Assembly (NCBI RefSeq): GCF_000620785.1
Contig: NZ_JIAI01000028.1
Location: 1 to 56,305, forward strand
Length of the DNA: 56,305 bases
Direction: 5' to 3'
Source of the DNA: Actinospineispora acaciae DSM 45401
GTDB lineage: Bacteria > Actinomycetota > Actinomycetes > Mycobacteriales > Pseudonocardiaceae
The notes beneath the pieces are model-generated. The model was not told where the DNA came from. It searched no databases and saw only the letters and a list, made by a program, of their open reading frames with translations. Positions 1 to 8,150 of this stretch are shown here, one piece after another; the first letter of the stretch is position 1; every line of letters begins with the position of its first letter. The position numbers and the translations under genes are program-made.

Positions 1-471
1 GACCGGATGCCGATGCTGGTCCGCTACGCCGCGCGCAAGGTCGGCGACCACGGGCGCGCCGAGGACGTCGTGCAGCGCGCCTTCGAGAAGGTGCTGCGCC
101 GCCAGCGGCAGGACAGCCCGGAGATCAGCAACCTGGACGCCTACCTGCTCACCGCGACCTGCAACGAGGTCAACCGCGAGCTGCGCTCGGTGATCCCGGA
201 CCGGCAGCGGCTGGTCGCCGAGGACGACTCCGGCCACGCCGAGCTGCCCAGCCAGCGCCCGGACGTCTCCGCGCAGGTCGCCGACGCGCTGGCGGTGCGC
301 GCGGCGCTGGCCGAGCTGCCGCCGAGGGAGCGCGAGGCGGTGGTGATGCGGCTGCAGTGGCAGCTCAGCGTCGCGGAGGCCGCCGAGGTCATGCACCTGA
401 GCTCCGGCGCGGTCAAGCGGTACACCGCCGACGGGCTGCACCGGCTGCGCGAGCGACTGGCCGCCGCCTGA
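1..471 (+). CDS. RNA polymerase sigma-70 family factor, 5'-partial
   Basis: The frame is open from the first base of the window to a TGA at 469-471, so the true start probably lies upstream. The visible 150-odd residues hold the end of sigma region 2 (a YAARKVGD...AEDVVQRAF segment, core-polymerase binding and -10 recognition) and a full region 4 helix-turn-helix (LPPREREAVVMRL, then a second helix SSGAVKRYTADGLHRLRERL). The layout is that of a short ECF-like or SigJ/SigE-type sigma factor. No anti-sigma gene follows, and the next stretch is degenerate. The role is inferred from the family; the regulon cannot be read from this sequence. Confidence 0.85.
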   Translation, partial: DRMPMLVRYAARKVGDHGRAEDVVQRAFEKVLRRQRQDSPEISNLDAYLLTATCNEVNRELRSVIPDRQRLVAEDDSGHAELPSQRPDVSAQVADALAVRAALAELPPREREAVVMRLQWQLSVAEAAEVMHLSSGAVKRYTADGLHRLRERLAAA

Positions 472-533
472 TCCGACGTTCGGGCCGGCTCCTGCTCCAT
501 CATCCGTTCGAGCATGGCTCGAAGCAGTCGGTG

Positions 534-837
534 TCACCGGCGTGTGCGGGCGGCAACCCGTTCACCTCCGGCGCGATCTGGCGACCGGCCGACATGATCG
601 CGCCGTAGGGCGATGACCAGATTGATGACTTCTCCTCCGCGGGAGAGTTCTTTGGGGAGCGAGATGATGTCGTTGTGCCGAACGTTTCTCGTCCTGGTAA
701 CCGATGAGGATCTGGTTGATCGTTGCGATGGACTTTGCATACAGGTGCGCGGGCATGTGACAGGCGATCGCGTCCTGTCGGAGTTGGTAGAACTGTCGGT
801 AAGGGCGCCCGCACACGACACAAGCTACGCCGGCTGA
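534..837 (-). pseudogene. Possible frameshifted small protein with a CxxC motif
   Basis: On the minus strand one frame reads CVVCGRPYRQFYQL...AKSIATINQILIGYQDEK. About 30 codons later an adjacent frame continues with plausible protein sequence (NDIISLPKELSRGGEVINLV). Joining them needs a single frame change near 680. Amino-acid composition looks protein-like on both sides and unlike a shadow of the other strand. I do not recognise the family. The CVVCG motif could bind a metal. The stretch 472-824 otherwise shows no gene. This may be a decayed gene or a coincidence. Confidence 0.3.
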
Positions 838-1235
838 CCGACGTCGCCGCGGGCGCGTTCCCGTATCTCACACTGGCCGAGTTGCGGCCCGTCGCCCGGT
901 ATGCAGCCACCGGAGCAATGATGGACGACGAGGGTCAGCTGGGCAATTGATGCGGTGAGCACGACCGGTGCGCCGTGGCTGATCCCGCACAGCCGGCGGG
1001 TGGCGGCGGGCAGGTGCAGCGCACCGCGGTCATCGAGGATGTGGGAGCCGGTCGGCGCGGACTTGACGACGATCAGCCCGTGGACGACGTCCAAGCTCAG
1101 GTGCCGTCCAGGTGTCCAGCCCAGCGTGCGCAGCAGCCGCCGATCGTTCAGCCGGCCGGAGCGGTCGGCGCGAACCATCCCGATCAGCAGACCGGCCGCG
1201 GTGGTGGACGCCGGCCGCGTCGGAGCGGGGAGCAT
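825..1235 (-). CDS. AbrB/MazE/SpoVT-like DNA-binding domain protein
   Basis: The 136-residue product has two beta-rich segments typical of actinomycete AbrB-like proteins: an N-terminal GMVRADRSGRLNDRRLLRTLGW and a second SHILDDRGALHLPAATRRLCGI, each a swapped-hairpin motif. Such proteins are dimeric DNA-binding regulators or antitoxins and are often found beside integrases and mobile elements. The last 30 residues do not resemble the usual C-terminus, so the end may be frameshifted or replaced. It lies just outside the left copy of the 314-bp repeat (1249-1562). The start is uncertain because the sequence upstream of 1235 is repeat-derived. Confidence 0.55.
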   Translation of the reverse strand: MLPAPTRPASTTAAGLLIGMVRADRSGRLNDRRLLRTLGWTPGRHLSLDVVHGLIVVKSAPTGSHILDDRGALHLPAATRRLCGISHGAPVVLTASIAQLTLVVHHCSGGCIPGDGPQLGQCEIRERARGDVGQPA

Positions 1236-1248
1236 CGGCAGCGGGACC

Positions 1249-1350
1249 GGTGTCCAGCTCGGCCAGTGCGTGCTCGACCGACTGCGCGGCCGCCCGGCGA
1301 ATCGGTACGCCCGGTGGGCTCGACCACGCCGGGGTCGCCTCGACGGTCAT
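1249..1350 (-). pseudogene. P-type ATPase 5' stub (repeat copy)
   Basis: This is an exact copy of the first 34 codons of the cation ATPase gene that starts at 15880, beginning MTVEATPAWSSPPG. After the repeat edge at 1249 the frame enters unrelated sequence, so no functional ATPase can be made from it. It keeps its own copy of the promoter region, so it may still be transcribed leftward towards the AbrB-like gene. Confidence 0.8.
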
Positions 1351-1450
1351 CCGTGCTCTCCCCACCGCATCAGGCCGGGCACCCCGGGGACGCTCCTCCC
1401 GGCACGGCCACGACAGCTCCGATGCTCGTCTCGCGCTCCGCCTGGCCACA

Positions 1451-1464
1451 GGGTCACAAGTCCC
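1451..1464. promoter_or_regulatory. DosR-like box in the left repeat copy
   Basis: GGGTCACAAGTCCC, identical to the site at 15981-15994 because it lies inside the duplicated segment. It resembles the mycobacterial DosR consensus GGGACTWWAGTCCC. Here it sits in front of two truncated genes. Confidence 0.4.
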
Positions 1465-1524
1465 GCCGGGCCAGGACCGGCGGTCTCGGCGGCTGTCGCG
1501 CCGGGCGTGACGGAGAATGACTCC

Positions 1525-1629
1525 GTGCGGGTGCTCTCCGAGTCGCGGCTGGCGGCGATCTTCTCATCCACCTGCGCTGACCGGTCGTGCTTGTTCACCG
1601 CAGCCGACCAGCTGCCTTACACGACGTGA
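1525..1629 (+). pseudogene. CoA-transferase 5' stub (repeat copy)
   Basis: The first 12 or so codons (VRVLSESRLAAI) duplicate the start of the acetyl-CoA hydrolase/transferase at 16055. After 1562 the frame runs through unrelated sequence to a stop at 1629. The ORF is 34 codons, not expected to be functional. Confidence 0.75.
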
Positions 1630-1913
1630 AGTCGCCGGACGCAGGCCCGGCGGGCTCAGACGCTTCGCGACGAGGCGCTCTAACGGTGCAAGACGTCGTC
1701 GACGCTGCTGGCGCCGGAGTCTCGGCGGCGTGATTGCCGGGAAGGCGCTCTCCCTCGACTCCTCGTCTCAGGGTCGCACGACCTAATGCATGGGCCGTCT
1801 GGCTGATCTTCCGCTACTCTAGCACCTGGCGCAAGCCAGATCATGTAGTTTATGCCCGCTTCTATCTGTCGTATGTGCGGCCGAAGACGTCGAGTATCTG
1901 TATCGAGGTGTCT
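1563..1913. other. Non-coding stretch after the repeat
   Basis: I see no gene here. Base composition drops towards the right as the lower-GC gene at 1914 is approached. No tRNA, integrase or clear attachment core was recognised. Confidence 0.5.
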
Positions 1914-3449
1914 GTGACGACGGCGTGGATGATACGTGCTGGCTGGGAGGGCGAGCGAGAGCACGCATCCCTAACCGAAGGGCGCGTAATCGCAGGCTGG
2001 GAAGAAGTGGGCGATCTGTCCGGAGTTTCTTCCAAGGCAGCAATGCGTGAGGTGGTGGACAGTACCTACTCGGATGCGAGTCCCGCCAGGGCAGCCAACT
2101 GGACTGGGCAGCTATGGCGCTTCACCCATGTCATGTCAATAGGTGACTACGTTGCCACTCCGCTGAAGCGGAAACTGCAAATAGCAATAGGTCGAGTTGC
2201 CGGAGAGTACGAGTATCTGGAAGGTGCTCCTGTAGGGTTTCGGCACACTCGAAAGGTTGAATGGCTAAGGACTAGCCTTCCCCGAAGTGCTGTCCGCCAA
2301 GACCTGCTCGACAGCATGGGATCGTTGCTGACGGTCTGTCGACTGGAGCGCTTTGAGGCCGCCGACAGGATCGCCTCGCTGGCTCTTACGGGCGTCGATC
2401 CCGGTCCGCCAAATGACGAAGCTTACGCGCAGGTAAGTTCACAGCAGGAGCTTGCAGACCGGGCTGCGGAGGCAGCAGCAGCGTCTGAGCCGTTTCGCAT
2501 GTCGGTTCGTGAACTGCTCAACCTATGGGGTGCGATTCGGCGCAGTGCGTCGACCGTTGCGCAGATCGAGCAGGACCTTGCTGACCTCGGTTTGACGACG
2601 CGACCTGCCTTCACGGATGCCGGCCTGGACGACAAAGTCGCAATTGTGATTGTTGGCGGCGAGCCGAGCAGCGCGCATGTTCCCGCGGACGACATCGCCG
2701 AGGACTTTGATGCTGCGGACTCTTTAACCCTCGCCCCGCGAATCGGTGTCATTGAGTCTGCGAGTCGGGGAGTTGTTGCCGTATCACCTTCAGATGATAT
2801 ATCGGTGGCGATAACTTTGATGATAGCCCATGAATATTCACAGCTTGCTGTTGTGTCGGGCGAGGGTGAAGCTCGACAGTTGCGAGGCGCCATCAGTTGG
2901 GAATCGATTGGGATCGCCAGCGTGACCGCTCCGCCAAAGCGAGTCGTGGATGCGACCATTCCCGTCTCTCCAGTGCATCACCGAAGCCTTCTGCTTCCAC
3001 TGATCGAGGAGATCTTCCAAAAGGACTACCTCTTTGTGTCCTCAGACGAAACTCCCTTAGCCGGGATCGTGACCGCCGCCGATCTTACCCGTAGATTCGG
3101 CGAGACGACCCGGCCTCTAGTGCTCATCGAGGAGGCTGAACGCAGATTGCGAATGAACTGCGATGAAGTCTTCGCTGCAGAGGATTACGCGCGGGCGAAA
3201 GTCAAGTACAATCCGGCGACAGGGGCCTCACCTACCATCGGGAACTACTGGCATCTCCTCAGGGAACGCGAGATGTTCGATAAGCTCGGATGGCCACTTG
3301 ATCACGCCTTCTTCATGGATCACCTTGAGAGGCTTCGTGTTGCCCGCAACGACTTCATGCACTTCAACCCTGACCCGTTGAGTGGTGACCAGTTGGACGC
3401 GCTTGAGAGCTTCGTACGCTTGCTGCGAGCAGTGGACTCGAGGGACTGA
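1914..3449 (+). CDS. Mrr-N-like / CBS-pair / HEPN fusion protein
   Basis: The start is GTG 1914, preceded by GAGG at 1904, and gives the MTTAWMIRAG beginning typical of the family. The product has about 511 residues. Residues 5-140 resemble the N-terminal domain of Mrr-like restriction proteins (WMIRAG, AGWEEVGDLSGVSSK, ARAANWTGQLWRF, GDYVATP, IGRVAGEYEY). Residues 280-420 form two CBS-like units (PSDDISVAITLMIAHEYSQL; ETPLAGIVTAADLTRRF), a nucleotide-sensing fold. The C-terminus (residues 425-500) ends with RVARNDFMHF, the R-x4-H signature of HEPN ribonucleases. Base composition is clearly lower in GC than the neighbours, pointing to transfer. A defence role (DNA recognition, nucleotide signal, RNA cleavage) is inference from the domain set; no experimental relative is known to me. 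Confidence 0.7.
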   Translation: MTTAWMIRAGWEGEREHASLTEGRVIAGWEEVGDLSGVSSKAAMREVVDSTYSDASPARAANWTGQLWRFTHVMSIGDYVATPLKRKLQIAIGRVAGEYEYLEGAPVGFRHTRKVEWLRTSLPRSAVRQDLLDSMGSLLTVCRLERFEAADRIASLALTGVDPGPPNDEAYAQVSSQQELADRAAEAAAASEPFRMSVRELLNLWGAIRRSASTVAQIEQDLADLGLTTRPAFTDAGLDDKVAIVIVGGEPSSAHVPADDIAEDFDAADSLTLAPRIGVIESASRGVVAVSPSDDISVAITLMIAHEYSQLAVVSGEGEARQLRGAISWESIGIASVTAPPKRVVDATIPVSPVHHRSLLLPLIEEIFQKDYLFVSSDETPLAGIVTAADLTRRFGETTRPLVLIEEAERRLRMNCDEVFAAEDYARAKVKYNPATGASPTIGNYWHLLREREMFDKLGWPLDHAFFMDHLERLRVARNDFMHFNPDPLSGDQLDALESFVRLLRAVDSRD

Positions 3450-3813
3450 AAGGACAGATCGCCGAGAACGTCGAGCACGGTCGCGGCGCCAATACGCGAC
3501 GCCGCCCCCGAAGTGGTTGTCCTGTTGGATGCATCCATGATTGCTGTGTAGTGGTCTTTGAGCCCGAAAGGGTCTCGGCCCGGTCGCTGGAGCCGTCGAG
3601 GGCTTTGTGCTCGACCGGTCGGCATGCCATGGTTGACGGTGCCTTTCGCTGCAGCACTTCGTAAAAATGGGATGGTAGTGCGCCTCAGGTTGGTGGAGCA
3701 CGTCGAAGTGTTAAGGGTGGCGTTCGTGCAAACTGACTCAGTCAAAATCGGTTTGACAATTCGACAATACATTCTAAGTCCGAGACCTCTGCGGTTTTGT
3801 CGCCGTCTCGGCG
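3450..3813. other. Intergenic, possible remnant
   Basis: No confident gene. A minus-strand reading between about 3440 and 3560 (HYTAIMDASNRTTTSGAASR) looks protein-like but lacks a start and matches no family I recognise. The right part is relatively AT-rich. Confidence 0.35.
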
Positions 3814-4317
3814 TTAAGGAATTCCTCTAACAACGACGTGGCGCCTACCGATCCGCCGAGGCTCGATCCCGTCTAGAATCTTAATGCGCCTAGAGTCTTC
3901 GTCCTTGTTGGCAACTCTTATAAGGATCGACCCGGAGCGCCCTTTTCCATTGTTTGCGATCGCGCAGATAGTTTTGATGACCTTATCAATCACGTTGCCG
4001 TCGAGGATCCTTCGTTCGTCAAGAGTTAGCATGCCTTGCTTTAGTTCGTAGTGTGGAAGTTCGATCTCTGACCTGCGAATCTGCCCGTCTGTGTCGACAG
4101 TTGAGTGCGCCCCATAAACTTCGGTGGTTTGACCGTCTACTAGATAGTCGTTGATCAATCCTTTAATAATTCGAACATTGTTTCTGCGTTGCTCGGGTAC
4201 GATCGATCGCTTGCTAGTTTCGATGCGCCCGTGAAGGCTCGAGATTGCTGCCTTCGTACCTCTGTAGTCCGCAATCTTCTTTCGTTGTCCAATTAGCGAC
4301 TCATGTATGGCAACCAT
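3814..4317 (-). pseudogene. AlbA_2 (Schlafen-like) domain protein, C-terminally truncated
   Basis: The frame gives 167 residues. The last 80 (ERRILDGNVIDKVIKTICAIAN, GRSGSILIRVANKDEDSRRI, then RRIGRRHVVVRGI) match the start of an AlbA_2/Schlafen-type nucleic-acid-binding domain. These normally continue well beyond this point, so a deletion near 3830 seems to have removed the rest. The ATG overlaps the stop of the upstream gene (TAATG at 4315-4319), indicating translational coupling. Base composition is low in GC, like the gene at 1914, so both may have arrived together. The domain call is moderately sure; a role in defence is only a guess. Confidence 0.5.
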
Positions 4318-4580
4318 TAAGATTGCGAAGGCTGACGGAAATGGATTAGGGAAAGTTTATCGAAGATAATGGCTCGAAGTTTCCAGGGCTCCTCGCCTGC
4401 GGAGCAAACCTTTAAGAGTTGATCAATGCAATACTTTAGCTCGGCGGCCAGTCTCTCTGGCTCGTAGGATGCTAGGGCGCCAACCGGTCTTTCGTTCGTT
4501 GCGCTACCGGTTTCGTATGCTTGATCGAGAGCTTCTTTTGAAAAAGGGGCACCCTTTTGGGTATGTCGAGGAGCTTCCAA
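4317..4580 (-). CDS. Hypothetical 87-residue protein coupled to the AlbA_2-like gene
   Basis: The product (MEAPRHTQKGAPFSKEAL...) is hydrophilic and mostly helical, with no membrane segment or recognised motif. Its stop overlaps the next start at 4317, so the two form one transcription unit. It could be a small partner, or the N-terminal half of a protein now split into two frames. No family was recognised. Confidence 0.45.
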   Translation of the reverse strand: MEAPRHTQKGAPFSKEALDQAYETGSATNERPVGALASYEPERLAAELKYCIDQLLKVCSAGEEPWKLRAIIFDKLSLIHFRQPSQS

Positions 4581-4655
4581 TCGATACGCTTGGTGCCGCG
4601 ACGTCCAATGTCATGTCTACGTTGGTCTAGTGCTGTTCATGGGCCTGGCGTCGGC

Positions 4656-5015
4656 CTAGACGCGCTCGAAGCTGTCGATGTATGTGGCGAGCATCCCGGC
4701 CTCTTCGACCTGGCGTAGTTGGAGCACTGGTGCGTAGGCGGCGGCGATCCCGTGGACTTGGGGATTGATCAACGTCTCGTCGTCGGCTCGGAAGATCGAG
4801 TTGTACAGGATGGTCTTGTGCTGGCGGGCCTGAACTCCCTCGGTGTCCAGTAGCGGCCGGAACAGGGCTATGGCGTTGTGGACCCGTGCCGCGACGGCAG
4901 CGCCGATGCCCTCCTTGCCGCCGCGATCGGCTACTTGCGGTGAGTTTGGGTCGGCTAGACGCAGTCGCACGGTCACGCCGGCTCGCGCCTTGTCGGCGAG
5001 TAGTCGGGTCAGCTC
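4656..5015 (-). pseudogene. XRE-family regulator, C-terminal DUF5919 fragment (copy 1)
   Basis: About 120 codons survive (AELTRLLADKARAGVTVRLRLADP, ALFRPLLDTEGVQARQHKT, LYNSIFRADDETLINPQVHG, LQLRQVEEAG...YIDSFERV). They match the phospholipase-D-like C-terminal domain attached to XRE regulators on actinomycete integrative elements. The N-terminal helix-turn-helix is missing: near 5015 the sequence switches abruptly to a GntR gene on the opposite strand. A second beheaded copy lies at 7324-7692. Confidence 0.75.
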
Positions 5016-5319
5016 GGCGCTGCTGCATGAGGAGGGGCTGATCGGCCCGATAGCCGGGCGGGGGTGGGTGGTGGTGGAGCGGAGCTCGGCGTCGGGTGTG
5101 GTGGGTTTGCTTCCGCGGTACCGGCAGATTGCCGCTGAGCTACGTGCGGCCATCGAGGAGGGCCGGCTTTGGGCTGGTGCCGCGTTGCCCAGAGAGGCAG
5201 GCCTCATCGCTCGGTATGCGGTTTCTCGCGCGACCGTTCGCCAAGCTCTCGCCGTTCTGGAGCCGGACGGGCTGATCACCACTCATCCGGGTGAGGGCAG
5301 GTACGTGCGCGTTCGGTGA
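5016..5319 (+). pseudogene. GntR-family regulator, 5'-truncated
   Basis: The reading begins inside a protein: LLHEEGLIGPIAGRGWVV is the end of a first winged helix. It is followed by a complete second GntR helix-turn-helix (PRYRQIAAELRAAIEEG, ISRYAVSR-like ARYAVSRATVRQALAVL, GEGRYVRVR). Family members of this tandem type start about 60 codons further upstream. The missing part coincides with the break in the adjacent XRE fragment on the other strand, so one deletion removed both 5' ends and their shared promoter. No proper start codon remains. Confidence 0.7.
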
Positions 5320-5366
5320 GTCGGCGGCAGCGACAGGTACGTACGTGTCGCGGGTAGCCCGCGCGT

Positions 5367-5933
5367 GTGGGACGGGTGGAGTGGGCGCGCGCCCTGGCGG
5401 AGAGGTTGCCTGCCGAGCCGTTGCCGCGGCGCTGGGCTCACACGCAGGGCGTGGCGGCCGCCGCGGGGCGCCTGGCTCCCATCCTCGGCGAGGATGCCGA
5501 GCTGATCGAAGCCGCTGCTTGGCTACACGACATCGGGTACTCGCCCGTTGTCGCGGATACTGGATTCCACCCTCTCGACGGCGCCCGGTATCTCCGCGAT
5601 GTCGAGAGTGCGGACGCGCTTCCTTGTGGTCTCGTCGCCTACCATACGGGCGCGGTCTATGAAGCTCAGGAGCGCGGCCTCGAATCTTCCCTGGGGGATG
5701 AGTTCACGCTACCGGCGCGCTCGCTTGCCGTCGCGCTCACGTATTGCGACGTTACCACTGGGCCTGATGGAAACAGTGTCACTGTTCAAGAGCGTATCGA
5801 CGACATCTTGGAGCGGTACGGTCCTGATCACCCGGTTGGTCGAGCGCTTCGGAAGGCGCAGTCGTTTTACCTTGATATCGTGAGCGAGATCGAGGCTTGC
5901 CTGACGTCGAGGACGCCGATAGGACGTTTCTGA
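5367..5933 (+). CDS. HD-domain metal-dependent phosphohydrolase
   Basis: The 188-residue product carries the HD superfamily signature: RWAHTQGV (first His), AAWLHDIGYS (His-Asp pair), AYHTGA and ALTYCDVTT (last Asp). All metal ligands appear present. HD enzymes hydrolyse phosphate monoesters or (d)NTP-type nucleotides; the substrate here is unknown. GTG 5367 is used as start, with GTG 5376 an alternative. The next gene overlaps its end. HD genes of this kind are common in integrative elements next to GntR and prim-pol genes, which fits the context. Confidence 0.8.
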   Translation: MGRVEWARALAERLPAEPLPRRWAHTQGVAAAAGRLAPILGEDAELIEAAAWLHDIGYSPVVADTGFHPLDGARYLRDVESADALPCGLVAYHTGAVYEAQERGLESSLGDEFTLPARSLAVALTYCDVTTGPDGNSVTVQERIDDILERYGPDHPVGRALRKAQSFYLDIVSEIEACLTSRTPIGRF

Positions 5934-6256
5934 CTTTTACGGCATCTCAAAGAAATCTGGACGCGAGGTCCGATTATGTGGTTGCAGCGGAGGTGCTGGC
6001 GCCGCCTGGCGGGTATGGCGATGGGCCGGTATACATCCGGGTAGAGAAGGAGAAGGCCGGTTCATGGCGCCCGCCGCCTGGTCATGGCGTGTCGTATGAC
6101 GACCGGCGGTGTGTGTGGGATCGGCGGTTCGACTACGTGCGGGTCGTGAACACGCACAACGCATTTCTCTATGCCGAGCTGATGCGAGAGGAAGGTGTGC
6201 CGTCGGAGGCGTTGTCGGTCGTGCGGCTGGCGCCGGCCGCTGGGGTGGTGTCGTGA
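5897..6256 (+). CDS. Hypothetical element-borne protein
   Basis: Up to 119 residues with a charged, beta-rich N-terminal half (DYVVAAEVLAPPGGYGDG, YIRVEKEKAG) and a helical end (NTHNAFLYAELMREEG). The start is uncertain: TTG 5897 overlaps the HD gene and GTG 5978 is an alternative. Its stop (TGA 6254-6256) overlaps the GTG start of the prim-pol gene, so the genes are translationally coupled. No known domain recognised. Confidence 0.6.
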   Translation: MPDVEDADRTFLTFTASQRNLDARSDYVVAAEVLAPPGGYGDGPVYIRVEKEKAGSWRPPPGHGVSYDDRRCVWDRRFDYVRVVNTHNAFLYAELMREEGVPSEALSVVRLAPAAGVVS

Positions 6257-6861
6257 ACGACGGGCGTGGTCACTTCGCCGAGTTGCGGTGTGCGGCGATG
6301 GCGATGGTCAGCTACGGATGGCCGGTGTTGCGCGGCACCTATCTTGACGATGGTGGCTGCTGGCGTGGACGTGCCGGCTTGGTGGACTTGCGGCCGATCG
6401 ATGACGACTGGCAGACGGCATGGACGCGCAAGGCGAGCCAGGTCGCGGCGTGGTGGGCTGAGCAGCCGTACAGCGTGCTCGTCGCGTGCGGGCACGGCGT
6501 GGATGGTGTGGAGTTGCCGGTGCAGGCTGGGCCGAAGGTGCTGTGTGCGCTGGACGCGTCGGATGTTCATCCGCCGGCGATGTTGACCCCAGTCGGCACG
6601 CTGGTGCTGTTCGTGCAGACCGCACCCGGGCCGCGCCCGTTCTTGGCGTCCGCTTCGTTGCGGCGGCCGGGTCGTGGGCGCCGGTGCCGCCGACTGGGCA
6701 GAGCTGTGGTCCCAGGTCGGCACGGTATCGGTGGGTGCTGGGCGCATCACCGTGCGAGCTTCGCTGGGAGTTGCCAGAACTGGCGCGCGTGCACGAGGCG
6801 ATTAGCGCGGCTGTTCGGAATCCGGCGAATACACGCTTATCTGCGGCATTACTCAAGGTAG
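6253..6861 (+). pseudogene. Bifunctional DNA primase/polymerase (prim-pol), frameshifted
   Basis: From GTG 6253 the frame gives MVSYGWPVL, WQTAWTRKASQVAAWWAEQPYS, VLVACGHGVDGVELP and TPVGTLVLFVQT, the typical core of small actinomycete prim-pol proteins. Near 6645 the homology jumps to the next frame (VRFVAAAGSWAPVPPT, then WELPELARVHEAISAAVRNP). The gene therefore carries at least one frameshift, and its 3' end runs into the opposing NUDIX gene. Prim-pol genes are replication functions of integrative elements of the pSAM2/AICE type. No integrase, excisionase or FtsK-like transfer gene is seen here, so the element is incomplete. Confidence 0.65.
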
Positions 6862-7327
6862 GGTGTGCCGTCGAAGTCGAGAAAATGGCGAATTCGACGC
6901 CGCTGGGCCGGGGTCATGGGAAGCTCGGTGAGGGTTTTGCGCTCCTGCCAGGCGACTTGCCGTGACTCCGGGCTGGTGGCGACCTCGCCGGCGACCGGGC
7001 GCCCGGCGAAGAGGATCGAGAACTCCTGGCGGGTTTCGCCGTCGCTGGTGAACTCGACTACGTTGCGGGGGTTGCTGAAGATCCCCATCAGGGCGGTGAT
7101 CTCGCAGGTGATCCCGGTCTCTTCGTGTACCTCGCGCTGGGCTGCCTGTAGTGGAGTTTCGCCGACTTCCTGGGCTCCACCGGGAATTGCCCATTGGTCG
7201 TTGTCGGTGCGTCGGATCATGAGCAGTTGTCCTGCGTCGTTTACGACCGCGACGGAGACTCCGGGGACTATCCGGGTGGCTCGGGGCGCGTGGGGTCGTC
7301 GAAGTAGTCGATCCGCTGCCCGCTCAT
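6849..7327 (-). pseudogene. NUDIX hydrolase, frameshifted near its start
   Basis: The NUDIX box is present: GGAQEVGETPLQAAQREVHEETGI (GX5EX7REUXEEXGU). ATG 7327 overlaps the stop of the upstream XRE fragment (ATGA) and reads MSGQRIDYFDDP, the normal beginning. After 12 codons that frame reaches a stop, while the NUDIX frame continues from HAPRATRIVPGVSV. Restoring one C in a run of four near 7290 would join them. Members of this family sit beside XRE/DUF5919 genes on actinomycete elements, and pSAM2 uses a NUDIX protein (Pif) for transfer immunity. This could be true decay or a sequencing slip. Confidence 0.75.
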
Positions 7328-7692
7328 GCTTCCGCTTCCAGCGACGTCGCGTCGGACCAGATCGACTCGAAGGTCTCGTGGAACAGGTTGACCATGTCAC
7401 CGCCCGGGACGCGCCGCAGATGCAGGGTGGGCGCGTTGTGCCCGGCGAGGCCGTAGACATGCATGGTGACGATCATGTCGTCATCGGATCGGAAGATCGA
7501 GTTGTACAGGCATGTTTCGTGTAGCCGGAACTCGATGCCGTCCAGGCCCCGGAGAGGGCGCAGTAGCGCAAGGACGTTGCGCACTCGCGAGGAGACGACG
7601 CCGAGGCCGGTTTCCTCTTCTTCCTCTCGTAAGGCAACAGCTGGCGCGTCGGGGTTGCTGATCAGCAGCCGGGGCCGGACGCCGGCCTCGGC
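7324..7692 (-). pseudogene. XRE-family regulator, C-terminal DUF5919 fragment (copy 2)
   Basis: About 120 codons remain (GVRPRLLISNPDAPAV, LALLRPLRGLDGIEFRLHET, LYNSIFRSDDDMIVTMHVYG, LHLRRVPGGDMVNLFHETFESIW). Together with the 3' coupled NUDIX gene this is a standard integrative-element pair. The DNA-binding half is lost. At about 7693 the sequence switches to an ATP-grasp gene on the other strand. It differs in sequence from copy 1 at 4656-5015, so the two are not a recent duplication. Confidence 0.75.
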
Positions 7693-8119
7693 CCGTGGTT
7701 CATCGAGTGCAACCCGCGCACCGTCGAGCCCGGCAACGCCGCCGCCGGCGGCGTCGATCTGCCCGCCATGACCATCGCGCTCTCGCGCGGCGACACCCTG
7801 CCGGCGCGGGCCCGAATCGGCCAGCCGGGAATACGCATCCGCAGTGCGCTGGCGCTGGCCCTGGGCGGCCGAACACGGAACCCACGGATCCGTCCTCACC
7901 TTGCTCGTCGACCTGGCGATCCGGCGCGGCCAACTGGGCCATGCTGCGGAGGTTCTGCCCCCGATCGTCCGCGACCCCTGCAGTGCCATCCCGCTGTTCG
8001 CGGCCGCCGCCCGCGTGCTGGCCGACCCGGCACGGACGCTTGCGCTCGCTCGCGGCGCGGTCCACGGCTACTCGATAACACCGGCCGCGGTCGACAAGGT
8101 CCGCGCCGCACGGCCATGA
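7693..8119 (+). pseudogene. ATP-grasp protein, C-terminal fragment with frameshift
   Basis: The plus strand reads WFIECNPRTVEPGNAAAAGV-like sequence (WFIECNPRTVEPGN, GVDLPAMTIALSRGD, IRSALALALG), the C-terminal end of an ATP-grasp fold with the metal-binding ECNPR motif. Near 7865 the homology moves to the next frame (HGSVLTLLVDLAIRRG, IPLFAAAARVLADP) and ends at TGA 8117-8119. The N-terminal two thirds are absent. The left boundary coincides with the break in the XRE fragment, marking another deletion or insertion junction. Confidence 0.65.
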
Positions 8120-8150
8120 GCAGCGCACCTGGGCGCGGCCGCCCGACGGA

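Larger units (their letters stand above)
1249..1562. repeat. 314-bp direct repeat, left copy (right copy 15779-16092)
   Basis: Base-by-base comparison shows this segment identical to 15779-16092 with an offset of 14,530. It covers the first 34 codons of the P-type ATPase (start at 1350, minus strand), the whole divergent intergenic region and the first 12 or so codons of the CoA-transferase (GTG at 1525, plus strand). Both genes are cut off at the repeat edges here and are intact at the other copy. The left edge runs into the AbrB-like gene region and the right edge into unrelated sequence. Confidence 0.95.

Noticed and set aside
1249..1562. Repeat as attachment sites (attL/attR) of the integrative element
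   Set aside because: No tRNA gene, integrase or short core was found, and the repeat spans a complete promoter region rather than a tRNA 3' end. Homologous duplication fits better, although the att explanation is not excluded.
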